From Karalla daura (taxonomy: Eukaryota; Chordata; Actinopteri; Chaetodontiformes; Leiognathidae), in the NCBI GenBank assembly GCA_029224185.1, contig CM055188.1, positions 9,844,497-9,908,496 on the forward strand: DNA of 64,000 nucleotides, written 5' to 3'. This document shows, in pieces, positions 37,373-51,500 of this stretch. A program made the position numbers and the translations under genes. The notes under the pieces are model-generated. The model made no database searches. It had not been told where the DNA came from and worked only from the letters and a program-made list of their open reading frames with translations. How positions within the stretch are numbered: position 1 is the first letter of the stretch; every line of letters begins with the position of its first letter.

Positions 37373-39547
37373 CTGTAAAGTCCTATCCAGTCTCCTTTCA
37401 GCCTGGATGTGAGCTGAGGTCCAGCTTTTTCTAGCGTCTTCATGAAGTCCTGCTGGATGAACGGCCGGAGTTGAGGAGGACTCTTCCAGGGGCTGATGGA
37501 CTTCTGCAGCGGCATCAGACTGGCCACATACCGCTCCTATGACAAACAAACAAACAAACAAACACACACTGTTTTAATACTTAAATTCCACTCAAGCACA
37601 AGTGGTGGTGGATTTAGTGTTTTTTAATGTGCAAAAGTCAACACGATGACATGCAAGTGACAAACAGACAAAAAGTAAGGAATAAAAAATAAGAAATAAA
37701 ATTAAATATGTATGCAAAATCACTGATTGTTACCAGGGGAATGATGAAGCTCTGAGTCAGCTCTAAGAAGTAGCGTCGAAGAATAGCATTTTGGGCTGCA
37801 GACGGTCTCTTCTGTTGAACACCCTGAAGTAAACACAAAGATGGAAGACCACACTTGAAATTGGTCGTAAGATATTGACATGACCTCATCTTTGTGAGTG
37901 AATATTTCCAAACATTGCAGTTGTCAAACAGTACTGATGGACAGTAATGAGACTCAATAACATGCATAGTTTTCAAAAAAAGCATAATTTTCATAATAAA
38001 TAATTGGTTACCACATTATTATTATTATAACTAATAAAATAACAGTTCAAGATTGCTTTTAGTTTATTGTGTTGTGAACATGTGCTGAATAAAAACAGAG
38101 GATAAAAAAAACTTGTTTCTAACTTGTTAAGATTGGTCTGGAGGTTTTGTTAAAATGGACCTGCTTTTTATTTTGTTTGTTTTTTATTATTAAAAATGTA
38201 ATGTTGAAAGAGAGAAGTGTATTGCCTCAGTCAGTGGGCAAAAGGAGGAAAGGTCCTGTCTCACCTTCTGAAGCTGCTTGATGATTTCCTCATCCTTGTT
38301 GAGGTACGGTTTATAGGCAGTGTACACGCCTGCAAAACACACAGACCATCAGAGAGCAGTACTTGTTGTGCCTGCACCAACAGCGCCCCCTAGTGGATAT
38401 TATGCAGCTTCACACATAAACATACACCAGAGCGTACGATGTATTTACCAGGTTTAGAGTCCAATGTTTTAAGATTTTTCAGTTTCTTGACTTTCATCTG
38501 CTTGGCCATCTCCCCTGTGAGAGAGACAAGAGACCACACAGTCTAAGTGTTACATGTATTTAGATGTATTAGGTGTCCTGTCCAGGCTGCATTCCCTGCC
38601 TTTCACCCTATAAATGCTCGGATAGCAAAAGGAATAAACTAAATGAATACATAAAATGTCTAAAATTGTCTGAAACATGATGATAAAATGGGGCATCAAC
38701 ATTGACCTTGCCTGCACCCAATTCCCATTCCTGACACAGACCAAAAGTACAGGCTGCTTGTGTATCAGTTTTCAGTTGCACGTAATAATCACAAGAGCCT
38801 TGACATCCTCAAGATTCGATAAGTTGATTGATAAGATTCACAGAGTGATTCATAATGTTGTGGAGGTCTCTCGTCTACCTGCTTGCTTCATGTCTCCAAT
38901 GCGGATAATGTGCGGCCAGTGCTGCAAGGTTTTTGCAAAGAAGGGATTGGTCACTCCCAGAATGACTGACGGCCTGCAGAAATCAGCCAGGATGAGAAAG
39001 AAAGAGAAACAAGCATAGGACGGTTACTACAACGACCAACTTCTTTCAAACACCAACATCTAAAACACTGTTGTGAGGACAAAGAAACAGAATCAGGGAC
39101 AAACAAGCAGGACTACAGAGACCAGGGAGATCTTTAAAGTGTTTAAATCCTGGACCTCAACAAAACTGCGACCATGTGATATTATTGATGTACAAAACAT
39201 ATTTAGCAGAAAAGGTCTGGAGGTCTTCGCTCCAGCTGTTGAAGAAAAGCAGGAAAGACATTCGACTACCTCCAAGGGTTTTTCATGTATGCGCACAAAT
39301 GAGCTTAGTACAAATACAAATGTATTTTTGATTAAATTAAAGGCCAATAAAGCAAAGTCAAAACTGAAGAGAGGAAGTTATGGAGAGAGGAAACCTGAAT
39401 TGAATAAAATAGTGAATGAGTAGCGTGACATTTATTAAAACATTCATGCCTTTTTTAGTTGCTCAGTTGTTTTTACACATGCCACATGATGGCAATGCTC
39501 TCAAAAGCAACAAGACTCCAGCTGCTACTGCCTCCATAGAGGAAGTC

Positions 39548-39644
<97 letters not shown>

Positions 39645-39962
39645 ACAAGCTGAACCTCTCAGAAGGAGACTCATAATAAGCTCCTCTTACAAAACGTCAC
39701 TGATTAATTCCCTGGGCCAGTAGGTTAGAGAGACAGTGACAAAGCCTGAGATACTCTGACAGCACTGAGGAGCTGAATAGCAGTCACAGGAGCAAATGAA
39801 CTTGTAGGAGGTGCAGAAGGGAGCAAAGTGACATGGTCACTGCTGTGTAGTTCCTCTCTACTCACGGAGCCTGAGTCCTGGTGGTGTACTCCTTAAACTC
39901 GCTGTCATGGATGGTGAAGTACGGCCGGAAGTCACTGCAGTATCGTAGAGGAGAGATGCAAC

Positions 39963-40003
<41 letters not shown>

Positions 40004-43000
40004 AGCCTGAATGTCTTCCACTTCATTAGCTACAACTCAAGGAAATAAAGTCATCACTGCCATCAAAAGTACAACAGAAATAAAAACACATGAGAAATAA
40101 AAACAACATGCAACATCAAAAAACATCGGTTTTAACTGTATAAAAAGACCAAATGGACAGAGGGGACTAAAAATAAGCCTACAACAGCCATAGTAATCTG
40201 GATTTCTTTTTACAGCGCATTATGCATTTCACAACACTCATTGTATTTGTTGAAACATGTAAACGCAACATCAGACTCCTGGAGCTGCACACACAACGAC
40301 CAAACTGTCCCCATCTCACCTGACCAGTGCCAGCACAGTGTCTGCTGACTCTGCCGGCGATGGCGCCATAACGACTAGGGCCTCTCCCAGCAACACTAGC
40401 TCCCATAACATCTGGATGTGGAAGAAGACTGGGTAGAAACACCTGGGGGGGGGGGGGTACAAAATAATGAGTGAAATGTTCAGGTTTAGAAATAAACCAT
40501 TACTTCTATGTGCGTTTTCATTCCATAAGGATTTCCAGTGACTGTGCTGCACATGCAGGTCACTTGTTGTGGTCCAAGTCACATTTGGATATAACTGGAC
40601 AGCAACAAACGTGCTCTGTGGCAGCCTAATGACCTCCTCTGATTTACAAGAGTTGAGTTAAAAATGCATTTTCTTGGTTCTGCAGAGCTGACAGACTGAC
40701 TCACTGTCTTTATTCATCTTAATTAGAAAAATCCTACACTACGGTCAAGTTCACTTTTTTAATGTGTTGCACTGGACTTGTGTATTTAAAAACATTTAAC
40801 AAATGTACCTGAATGTGAGCAAGCTACTGCCCTTTTTCAACCCAAATGTAGAAATGCAAATAGCACAACAGGCTGACCGTGCCACAACCAACAGAAAAGA
40901 CCTTTAAATGACTGTCATGACTTTTTATGCCGGTCATACTGACCCTGTGCATGAGTTTGGGGTTTGAGCCGGCTGTGACTGTACATGTGGGCAGTTTCAG
41001 TTTTAAGTTTAGACCCTTGATTAAATATTGCACCAACAACTTATATCTATCTGTATTTCCCCCTTGAAGAATCTCTTGCAGGTTCAATTTTGTGGAGAGG
41101 ATAGTTTAGTTTTGGTCAACACGAGTCAGCAGATAACGCCCGAGAAAACGTGCTGCAGTACCACTACTGAACAACAGGTAGAGACCAAGTCATAGAGACG
41201 GGAACAAAACAAAGAGGTCAACATAGGTGACCAGCAGATCTCACCTGAACAGGTCAACTTCATGGATGGTTGGGAGTACAATGGACACCTGAGTGTCAGT
41301 CTGAAACGGAGACAAACTCTTGTTTAGGTGAGAAAATCTAAAATAAAAGAAATTAATGCGTCAACAACCGACTGACTTTCAAATTACCTCTGCTTTTTGC
41401 GCATGTGACTACTTGTCTCTGTGTCAATGAAAACCAGTTGTGATTAAAAAATGTGATGAATGCAACACGTCACAACATGCCACTGCATTGTTGTGGTGCA
41501 AACCGCAAATGGAGACAAGGAAGTGACTTCCCGCACGGGGAAGTATGATGGCACATTTGCCAAATGTTCATGGAGCATTTGAAGAAGCGAACACAGAGAT
41601 TTTATCAAGTTCTGTAGGTTTTGCTCATGATGGTAAAAATGTGACCTGAAAACAGCTATGAAAGAAAACTTGTGAGCCTTTGTCTGCAGCCATGTTGAAC
41701 AAAGTTGCATAATTCTCAAGGGCGCAGTGAACACTTCATCAAACTTATGTGACAATTTTTACGTAGCTCTGGCCTTTGAAAGGCTTTCTTTGTTGTCTTC
41801 AGACGACTCATCTAGAGGAGCAGCTACTTGCTGCCCTAGTCTTTACACTATACCATTTTTGTGACATCTCAATTGGTACAATTAGGATGCTTTCTCTATT
41901 GTGCATTTAAATTCCCCAAATCCATCTTAATTTAATACATCATGATCATCATACTTAGCTGGATGATCAACTGATATGCATAGACATGTCCTGGCTTTGA
42001 ATGTGATTTTGTGTGCTGTTACCTGGGCAGACTGCACCAGCTGTGAGGTCCCTGGTTTGTCATAACAGGTTGGTATCCGAACCTGCAGCAAAACACAAAT
42101 TCAACATTTCTTCTATCTGTAATTGAATATTAGATCAAGGACAGATTTTGCATGATGAGTCACAACGTTTCAGGCATAATGTTACTCACTAAAGCGAAAG
42201 AACATTCATCCACCACTGAGTGTGCTTTGCATGTGTAAGACAAATACAACCTTTTCTCATTTTGACTGGTCAAACACAGGCGTAACTAGTTATGCTCAGA
42301 GTGGATGGACAGGGCCCTGCTGCTGCCGTGCTGATAGTATCAGCTGCACCTGTGCTGTACCTGCCACGACAAGTCAAACTGACACGTGTACTTGTCCCTC
42401 CGCCCACTCTGTGCGTGTGTACCTTGATGACGACACCCATAATGGGCAGTGTCAGGATTCGTCCAGGGTGAGGTGTTGGCCAGCGGTCTATGTCATTACA
42501 GGCTGTCAGTCAAACACAGAGAAAACAGTGATCCCAATCAGAAATCACCTCTCAAATCAGTACGGTAGGTAGGGACTAAAAGCCTAAAAGACAAACGGGT
42601 TAACAGACTGACCGGCCTCGAGGCAGGGCTCTTGCTTCTCAAAGTATTCTGGAGCCATGATCTTCAATAAGGAGTGGAAGAAGGTCACATAGGGCAGCTT
42701 ACTGATCAGGACCAGAGACTGGTGGAGAAGCACACAGAGAGTTAATGGTCACTCATTTCTAGTACAGCTGCTAAATATCACACCTATGTGATAACCTGAA
42801 TGCAACAAAATGGAACTGCATCTGATCATTATAGTAATGACCAGGGACATCAGGTTTCCTTACACATCTATTAGTGGGATTACAGAAAGTCAAAGCAAAT
42901 ACTTTATTCAAAACCCAGTAGAGGGTTGTAACATTGTCGTGGCTTTGATCTGAATCATGAGGCGGGTGATGACAAAAAGCTTTTTTAACATTATAAGTGG

Positions 43001-46000
43001 GGACATTGTGGACGGACACTCACCTTCTGAAAGTACCCTCTCTTCAGCGATTTGTCTCGCACCTGACGGAAGTACACGTAACCGTAGTAATGACCCTGTT
43101 CCCTCTGGAAGACGCACAAAACCAGAGAGTTCATGAGACCAGATTCCTACATGTGGGAGTCTGAAGTGCTCTCTGTGTGAGTTTTTAAACCTTCAGACAT
43201 GGAGGTGCGTCCCGGTCAGAGGTTTCCAAAAAGCAACCCAGCGATGACTTCCTGTTGGAACCCTGGCGGAAGCGGAAACAGAACTGCGTGTCGCCAAGGC
43301 AACCTGCACAGAGAGCATTGGAGTGACAGCAGTGTGGTTACCACGGCAACACAGTCCCTGCTCTTACCTGCGTTAAAAAAAAAACGGAGAAACGTCCATA
43401 GAAAAAACATGCATACGATATCAGTATTTAAGCATCACACATGATAATAAAAATGCTGAGCGCACTTGGGAATGATTCAATCATCTTTATTTAAAGTGCC
43501 GGTTCAAAACAATGTTATCTCAGGACAACTCTACATAAACATAAACAAACGGAGCCAAAGAAATTGCACATATGAGCAAGCTGTAAGTGATGGTGGTGAA
43601 CAACTTCCTTTAACGGTCAGAAATCTCGTGCTGAACCAAGCTCAGGGAGGGTGGCCATCTGCCTCGAGTAGTTCGGTTGGAAAGGGGCTTGGAGGTTTAA
43701 TGAGAGAGGGAGAGAAAAGAAGAGAGCTGGACGATGGAGAAAAATATACCCAGCACTGGATGAATGAGAAAACATTTTGTTTTCCAGAGGAAACCTACGA
43801 TGTGCCTCAGACACTTCCTGAAACCGCACTGATTTGGAGTCTTCTTGATAGCAGTCAGTGGAAAGCATGAACCTCAATTTATATTTGTTTAGAGTGACAC
43901 TTGAACAGCTGAGAAACTTTCAGCAGTTTAAACAAGGTGGCCATCAAGTTTAGCAGTCCCTGCCTCCCTCACTCCCTTACACATCCAATATGACATACTG
44001 CAGAGCCGCTTCAAGGTCAAATTCATTGGTACATGAATTAAATCCTGCAGGAACAAATGAAATGACCTCAAGTCTCCAAGCCAGCAGATTATTAACCGAG
44101 AACAACTTCTTAAATGACATTTTCTCCGGTATTGTCAACACCCTTTTACACTGATTTATGAAATGGTGAAAACATAAGCATATTAATGCTTATGTTTGAT
44201 GATACTATTTACCATTCAGCATCTGACTGAACTACTTCAACCATCTTATCACTGCTAAAATGAGTGTAATTGTTATTCCTCTTTCTCCTCATGCCTGTAC
44301 GCTTTACTGCAGTTCTGCTTCACACTCAACTTGAGCAATGGAGTTATAAAAAAAACTGTTGTGAAAGCTAGTGTTTTGCTCATCTAGGTTTGTTTTGGTG
44401 ATTAAAATGTTAAATACTTCACTGTCTTCCCAGTTCAGGACAAACAGGAAGAGGAGGAAGGAGAAAAAAGTAAATAGGAAGTGCATGAGTAACCGATTTG
44501 CCTTCAACATCCACATGACCTCTGCAACAAGAAATGCCAGGAGCGTGTGGACGACAAAGAAATCAGATAAAAAAGTTTAATGAGTTTGAGACCGTCTAAA
44601 GCACAAGACCAGCACTCACACTTACTCACGTAGAGCATTTCCATACAATTTACTCCAATATAACCACCAAAGCTACATGCTTAACCCTAACCCAATTCTA
44701 CTCTAACCTAACATGTTCTTCATGAATGCAATTTCAAAGCTCAACCTCAAAGTGAGGACTGGACAAGATGTCCTCACAAAGGAAGATGGAAAAATGCATA
44801 CACACACCCTGCAGCTCACACTCTGTCAGACACTGAGGCATTCCACTTCATAGGACACACACACATAGTCACACACAGGCACAAACACACTTTCCGAAGC
44901 TAAGCCAAGACTCCATGACATCATGCAATCGGACTGAGTTGAGGACCACCCAGCAGGCAGCAGGCAATCAGCTGCTACACCACAGCTCCTGTGTCTCAGT
45001 GTAAATGGATTTGACGGGCCTCAGACATGCTTCATTCAATTTGTGTGGCTCCAAAGACTTATTTTAAGTGTGTGAGACACTATTATTACCATGCATAAAG
45101 CTGAAGACCTTTTTAGCAAAAAGGCAAGAAGAAATCACAGAACTGCTTCACTGATTTTTTCTTGACTCCTCAACCAATCAAAGCTTTTAACTCAAGTAAA
45201 TCTTTAATAGTACATTTTAATCATTGATCTATGTTCTCCAAGTTTGGTCACTTTCACTTTCAACACAAACGCATACACCATAGACCAACCTGTGTGCAGA
45301 CCAGTGACACTCTCTGCCACCCACCTATGGTTTGGACACAGCAGCACTGTAAGCACTTGGCCTAATCCTGTCATTATCCTGAGGGCAGCAAGTACATCAG
45401 ATTTACCTTCTGCTGACTCACACTCAACAAAAATTCACACCTGGAACAAACACACAGACACTTCAGCAGAAATGCTTGCGTATCAGGGAGCATGTGTGTA
45501 ACCAGTTTTATATTACTTCTGCCTTTTCCCTTATACTCACGTCTACTGTAACACTACTGAAACTACATTTCCAGATCCTGACTTGGATCATCTGAAAAAA
45601 TGCATAGTCTCTCTTTAATTTATCTTCCAGCTTATTATCAAGAAATGACACAATCCCCTTTGCAACCATAGTTATGATCACATAATATTACATACGACTA
45701 CGAATCCATCACCTGATCGTGGTCACAAATGCACCATGAATTCTCCTCCCTGTAGCAAAGAAGTGAGAATATAGGAGTACTTGTTCATTCCTAACACAAA
45801 AATTTCTATACTTAACCAGTCACAACAATTACAATATCTTCAAGGAGAGACAAAAAATGTGCTCCATTCTCCACATCTAAATACATTTATGCAACTACTG
45901 CTGCTGTGGGACTGCAGGCCTCTTCCATGTAAGGTTCCTCTGGAGAGCTGAAACACTTTTTTCTTCTGATGTGGTCAGACATGTGGTCTTAAAGCCAGGG

Positions 46001-47139
46001 ACTTTCAGGAGAAAGTTTAACGGGCTCAAACAGGAACTCACCTGAGTTGGAGTCAGGAAAGGAAAGGTAGCAGATGCTTGTTTTCTGAAAGAAAAATCAT
46101 TTAGTTTGTTTTGCTGTTTCGGGTTTGTTTCAGGTTCAGTCAGTGGTTCATACAACTGGAGCACAAAACAGCAAACATTAAGTTATCAGTGATTACCTTT
46201 GTAAGTTACAGTGAGCAAGTCAGAAAACTATTATAAACCAATCAAAGCGTTCTCCAGGTGAGCACTACCAAGGATTCAGTGGAATCGGCATGAAATAACA
46301 CTATGTAAAACACAGAGTCATGACATGAAATTGCACAGCTTTCCTATCTGACTCACCTCTTTCTCTGACAGCTTGGAATGATGAGGATAAATAACCTGAA
46401 AAACAAATGAACAGAAGGTGTGTGAAAAATGTGTGTTTATGCTGATTTGAGAAATCATGTGAAAGACGTTGCAATGTTATCAAAGAGATCAAGTATATCA
46501 AAAAAGAAGTCTGTATCTGAAGTCTGAGAGAGGACAATAGGTGTTTGTTCTATGAACCTGCAGACTAATAGAGAAACTGTGTGTGAGTGTAGGAGCTTCA
46601 TCCAGATGTCTCCATGTGAAGATGAACTCATACTGTTGGGAGAGTATATCACACATCGTTCACATGGCCTGCGACCATGTAACACACACGTTAACATTAC
46701 AGACAATATAAACAGCTGTTAATGGCACCAGTACAGACCAAACAGTAATTGAACTAAGGGCTAAATGCTCAACTTCATGCAGAGGCTTGTGAGTGTGAGT
46801 GTGTGTGCTGCAGTCCAGGATGTAGTCAGGGCCCTGCATAACTGCTAACTAAGGCATTTTCAGCCAGTGTCACAGAGCTACATATTAGAGTCGGTCCCTC
46901 TGCCTCACCTCCACCGCTTGTCCAAGCTCCAGGTCGAAGCCGACTACACAGATGCAGTGCAGCCAGGCGGAGAAGCGGTCCCAGGGTAGCAGGAGAGCCT
47001 CCTCCGGCTCATCTTCGCCTCCAGGCCCGGGAGGGAGAGTTATCTCTTCGGCCGGGGAGATGCTACTAGCGTCCTGATCGTCCAGATCCTCGGGCTCCTC
47101 GACCTGCTCTCCCAGCTCCTCCGGGCCTTGCAGAGCCAT
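36054..47139 (-). CDS. dennd6a: dennd6a: DENN-domain Rab14 exchange factor, complete
   Basis: DENND6A (FAM116A) is, by family knowledge, a guanine-nucleotide exchange factor for Rab14 in endocytic recycling. Exons in transcript order: 47139-46909, 46395-46357, 46084-46042, 43303-43191, 43104-43024, 42718-42613, 42502-42423, 42082-42023, 41300-41245, 40442-40320, 39961-39866, 38973-38879, 38514-38449, 38329-38265, 37823-37734, 37536-37373, 37113-37011, 36694-36620, 36185-36054. Phases agree; 1818 nt, 605 aa (human 608). The start MALQGPEELGE leads through an acidic variable N-terminus to FSAWLHCICVVGFDLELGQA (uDENN). The cDENN core includes MLWELVLLGEALVVMAPSP and YFTIHDSEFKEYTTRTQAP. Then [40 protein letters not shown] and [20 protein letters not shown] follow, and the C-terminus ends ALPEDLQGIL plus a short tail. 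Exon 4 is the most diverged part. It lies between the ARF gene and slmap, as in human. Confidence 0.97.
36320..36510. repeat. TTTTAGT-rich degenerate element in dennd6a intron 18
   Basis: GGGTTATTAACAGTTTTAG is followed by repeated TTTTAGT / TTAGTC words, a pattern seen in a common dispersed fish repeat. Class unknown. Confidence 0.35.
37329..37370. repeat. (GT)n tract abutting the exon 16 donor of dennd6a
   Basis: The array lies directly downstream (on the transcript) of the donor at 37372. Confidence 0.9.
39548..39641. repeat. (CA)n microsatellite in dennd6a intron 11
   Basis: About 94 bp of CA units. Confidence 0.95.
39966..40000. repeat. (GA)n tract upstream of dennd6a exon 11
   Basis: On the transcript strand this is a CT-rich tract ending just before the acceptor of the exon at 39961. 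Confidence 0.85.
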
Positions 47140-47425
47140 GGCGACGGCCCGACGGGAACACTCAGACGCACTGGAAGCTGCACACGATGTTTGAAATTAC
47201 TTTTGAGGTTTTTTTTGCTTGTTCACAACAAGAAGAAGACGCCAGCAGGAGCTGCACAGAGGGTAGCCACTGAGCTAACACACAGCATAGGAGGAGTGGC
47301 CTGCGTGCAACGTAATGTCTGTGCGTGTGACGTCACCGCGCAAAGCCGTCCCTGGCACTGTGTTGTATTCAAGTTCAGACAGAACTTCATAAACCAGTGG
47401 GAAAAGGGGATCCGCCATAGCTGAG
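47140..47425 (-). promoter_or_regulatory. dennd6a: dennd6a promoter and 5' UTR region with a CRE
   Basis: CpG-containing sequence directly upstream of the minus-strand start codon. A full palindromic CRE, TGACGTCA, lies at 47328-47335, about 190 bp from the ATG, followed by CCGCGC. No TATA box is seen. Confidence 0.5.
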
Positions 47426-50400
47426 TAGAATAAGAGCAATCAAGCCTTATTGTTCTCAGTTATTAACATTAATTTACATTTTTGTGGAATGTGGAGTTTA
47501 ACGTGTAGAATGTGAATGAGATGAGAATAATGGACAGAATGCACATTCTTGTCCATCAACAGACCGTGGCTCCCAATAATCTCTTAAATGCTACTGGACA
47601 AAGTGATATTTTCAGTATATTACATATTACTTCTGCATGCATAATTGTAGAATTTAAATGTCATCCATATGTTTCTCAATTACTATCCACAGACTTACTG
47701 GCTAAGCCTTACTTGGAGAAGATGAAATGGAAAGGATAATAATAGGATAATAAAGCTCAAAATAATTCTGAATGTGTTTTGTCCTTATCTAACTACTGTG
47801 GTGCAGATTTGCTACAGAAAATGCTACGTCTCAGCTGTGTGTGAGCAGGTGCTATCAGTCAGCAGCTCCCATGGAGTTGAATACACGCAATCAGGTTTAC
47901 AAACCTTTATGCACACGCCTAAGATTCTGGCGCATCATTCAAAAAACATGCGTAATGTAATGCATCACAAGGCCTAAAAGTTGATGGTAATTTGTTTGTC
48001 AGAAGAGCAATGACCACAGAGCAACAATGAAAAAGTGCCCTACATTGTAAGATTTTAGCTCCCCAGTACATCTTCTAACTAAAGCGTTTGAAGACTTTTT
48101 CTACCATGTCCAGAGCACAGTTCCACAGGAGTAACAGGTGGATGAGCCACACTTCTTTTATCTGAGATGTTTGACATCACTGCAAATCAGAAGAATAAGT
48201 GTCTAATGATATTTCTTGATAGAGGTTACAGAGAAGTGTCTAACTCTGTGTGCCACCTTGTCCTTATTTATTCTTTCTTAAAGCCTATAATGTTATGAAA
48301 AACCAAACACAGACACAAAGATACCCCATGTCTTCTCTAAGGGTCAACACTTGACATATTTGGGTGTGTTAAAGATAGAGACATTGAAAGATATTAGTAG
48401 GTTTTAGGTTCCTGACAACGTAGCCCTTTGCTTCTGCAATAGGAGCAAAAAAGAGAAAAGATGTGTTCCGTGCAGCCACTCATATTTTTGAAACCCTGCA
48501 AAATTATAGTAGTTAATTAGTTTTTTGACCCTGTATGAAGTCCCTGCAGAATGTCTTTCATAATTCAATAGAATTTGAAATAATAACTGGATGAAAAAAA
48601 GTTATATTGAAGAGCATGCCCTTTTGGATTTGTGTAATTCTCTTTCCTATTGCGTGAATTACTTTTTCAATTACTGCACTCAGGAACAAGGTAGTAAATC
48701 AGCTTTATCTAAATCTTTTAATGGTGCAATCAATGAACAAACAGATGGATAAAGAAGACTGGGAGTGCTCACAGTGGGAGGGGGTGATGCCTCCTGTTGA
48801 CCCATGTTGTGGCACAAATCCACCTGATAGAAAGGAAACTGTCCAATTCACAGGCAGAAAAATCACATTGTTACTATGGTGTGAGGTTAATGAACAGATG
48901 TTTAACTAAATGCATGTTATTGAGATTACACCTATATACTAGATATCTACTGAATTCTAGCTGTGTAATTATGCATGTATAATGTGACAAAATCATTTTT
49001 TCATTTATAGTTTGAATGACTAAATATCCAAATGAATATCAATTCCTAGAATATTAAACCTAAACTGTAGATAACAGGTACATTCCTACATGAATAGTTT
49101 ACTTTTTAGTACAATTATTACTTTTTTCTATTTTAGTTTATTTAGAATGCAGTCTAAAAAAACAAAATGCTTTGAGTGGCAGTAATGGGCAATCTCTTAA
49201 AACCTGTTGTACCAGATAAGATCTCAAACTAGGGATAAATCTTGTGATCCAGTAATGCATTTGCTACCAACATGCAGCTGGTGTATGGCCACACTTAAAT
49301 GTCAAGCTGATATAAGAAGATAAAGACAGGAAGATGCTTCTAAATCTCAAAAGATAGTCAGATTGCACAGCGACAGCTGGTCCCTGGCCTGCTCTGCAGG
49401 AGGCCTGGCCATGCCTGGAACAACTTAATCCAGAACCTAAAACCAGAAGATTACAGAGACGTGGACCTGCCCAGGATAAAGTTACAGTGAAAGTTGAAAC
49501 CCTTTTGAAGGTAACATTTAAGTTTTGGGTGAACTGTCTGTTAAGTGAATTACTCCAAAAACAAACAAAAACAATTGTAGTTAGCGTCATGATAAATAAA
49601 CAATTCACTGAGTGCATTTGCAATAGCAAGCAGACTAAACTGAATCAAGATGAGCACTGATGCAGTGTGGTGTTCTAGTGTCCTGTAGACTGCTCTATAC
49701 CATCTCATCCTGCATTGATTTGGTCTCAGCTGTCAACTCACCAGAACACAGCAGGGACATTTCTGGAGCCATGAGCAAAATTTGATCTCTCCCGCTGTTA
49801 CCCCACCCCACCCTGCAGTCCCCATCTATAAATCAAGTCTTCTGGATGAATTCACGATCAAACTGTAAAATGTTGTCCTTTGTTGTTTATAGTTCATAGT
49901 GTTAGTTATAGTATAGCACCTCTTCTTTACTTCAACCACTTACTACAAGTGATTATTTACATATTCTTCTTGTGACGCTGGTTCAAAGCTTCATAAACAG
50001 TCACAATCAGAATAATACAACTTATATCAACACTACATGTTTATGAAAACATGCAGAATATGTGTAGTATGAGAGGACATGATGAAATCTATTTGTCACA
50101 TTTTCTCTGGTGAAAATTCATTAGATTACTGACGAAAAATATGTCCAAAATCAACAGCTAAAACATAGTATATTTTAAAAACCTGTTAAGGACCTGACAG
50201 TGAGAGAGGCTTACAAAGAGACATAATGAGAAGCAATGCCTACAGATTCATAATTTATTAGACATTTGTATTTTTTCAAGAACCTCAACAGGACCACTTT
50301 TCATCTTAACTTAATGATACACCTGCAGCTTTCTTTGGACATATATACCATCTGCACTTTTGCATACTGTAGTCTTTACACTCTACTCTCACAACTGCTG

Positions 50401-50920
50401 CCATCTCTTTTACATCTTCTACAGTCTGGAAACTCAAAGATATGTTGGTGTACTTTTACATCCATCGATATATTGATTTGTCTCGAGTTGTTTTCCAATT
50501 TTACTTCTGTTTGTGTGAGCGAGTGAGTTACATAATTGATCTGTTCATAATTTTCTTGATTTTTTTTGTTTAATCAGAGTTGGTAGTTTGGTCAATAAAA
50601 TTATGCAAAATGGTTAATACTTGTTTCACAAAGGCCAAGATTAAGTCTTTATATTCCTTTTGTTGTCATCACATCAATGACTTTTAATTTTCTGTCACAA
50701 AAGTCTAAAGAAACCTGAAGACATTTGCGTTCAAGAAGCTTAATTTCTTGAAATAGTGCTGTAAAATGTTTTCAAATACTTAAATTGAAAAAATAAATTA
50801 GTAAAATAGTTGTTGATTATTTTATCAGTCCATTCATCGATTCGTTGCTACAATGGTATTATGTGAGTGCGTGCACACATCAGTAGTGATAGACTACAGA
50901 TAGTCGTAGACCTGAGCTAT
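47426..50920. other. AT-rich intergenic spacer between dennd6a and slmap
   Basis: No protein motif, tRNA or recognisable element was found. Only short random open frames occur. Confidence 0.5.
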
Positions 50921-50989
50921 TTTCGTTACTTTCCTCTATTCACACTTTTTTTTTCAAGCCTCGATCCATGTTTCTGCATGTTTACTCGA

Positions 50990-51500
50990 TGAGCATGTAT
51001 TTCCGTATGTTCAGACCCAGAGTGGAGGCTGGCTGTCCCCTGATTTGCTGCTGAGCTGCTAGCAGTAGCAGCAGTGAACGCACCTCGCCTGTCTGCTCTG
51101 GTTACAGTATGGCGGCAGCGACTTGCGGAGGAGGAGGAGGACAACTTCTTCTAGATTCCTCCCAGAAACAGTAGGAATGCGACGGCTCTAACTCTCAGCC
51201 GTCACTGCAAATCCGACCCGAGCCGAAGCAGCACAACTTGTGGCTCTCGCCGTCGTTTTTTCCCGGAAGATAATCGAGGCTGGTGTGATGCGTGAGGACC
51301 CGCAGTCAAGAAACTCTGCTGATTTTTCCGCGTCTGTTTCTGCCCTTACTGTCAGTTAGCCGGCTAGCCGCTGCTCACCTCCTTCCTCCATGCTAACACT
51401 GGCTTGCAGGGCTCTATAGCAGCCAAAAAAAGACGGGCGGGCTCGCTTTTTTGTCTTTCATCTGCTCCAGGAGACAGGGATGGCATTTCGCCTCCATCTG
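50990..51500 (+). promoter_or_regulatory. slmap: slmap promoter and non-coding exon 1
   Basis: CpG-rich segment with an ATGGCGGC word near 51110 (a YY1-like core common at housekeeping starts). A predicted non-coding first exon ends at 51500, where CTCCATCTG is followed by the donor GTAAGGGC. The 5' boundary is not determined. The partner acceptor is probably TTTTTGTAG at 52378. Confidence 0.5.
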
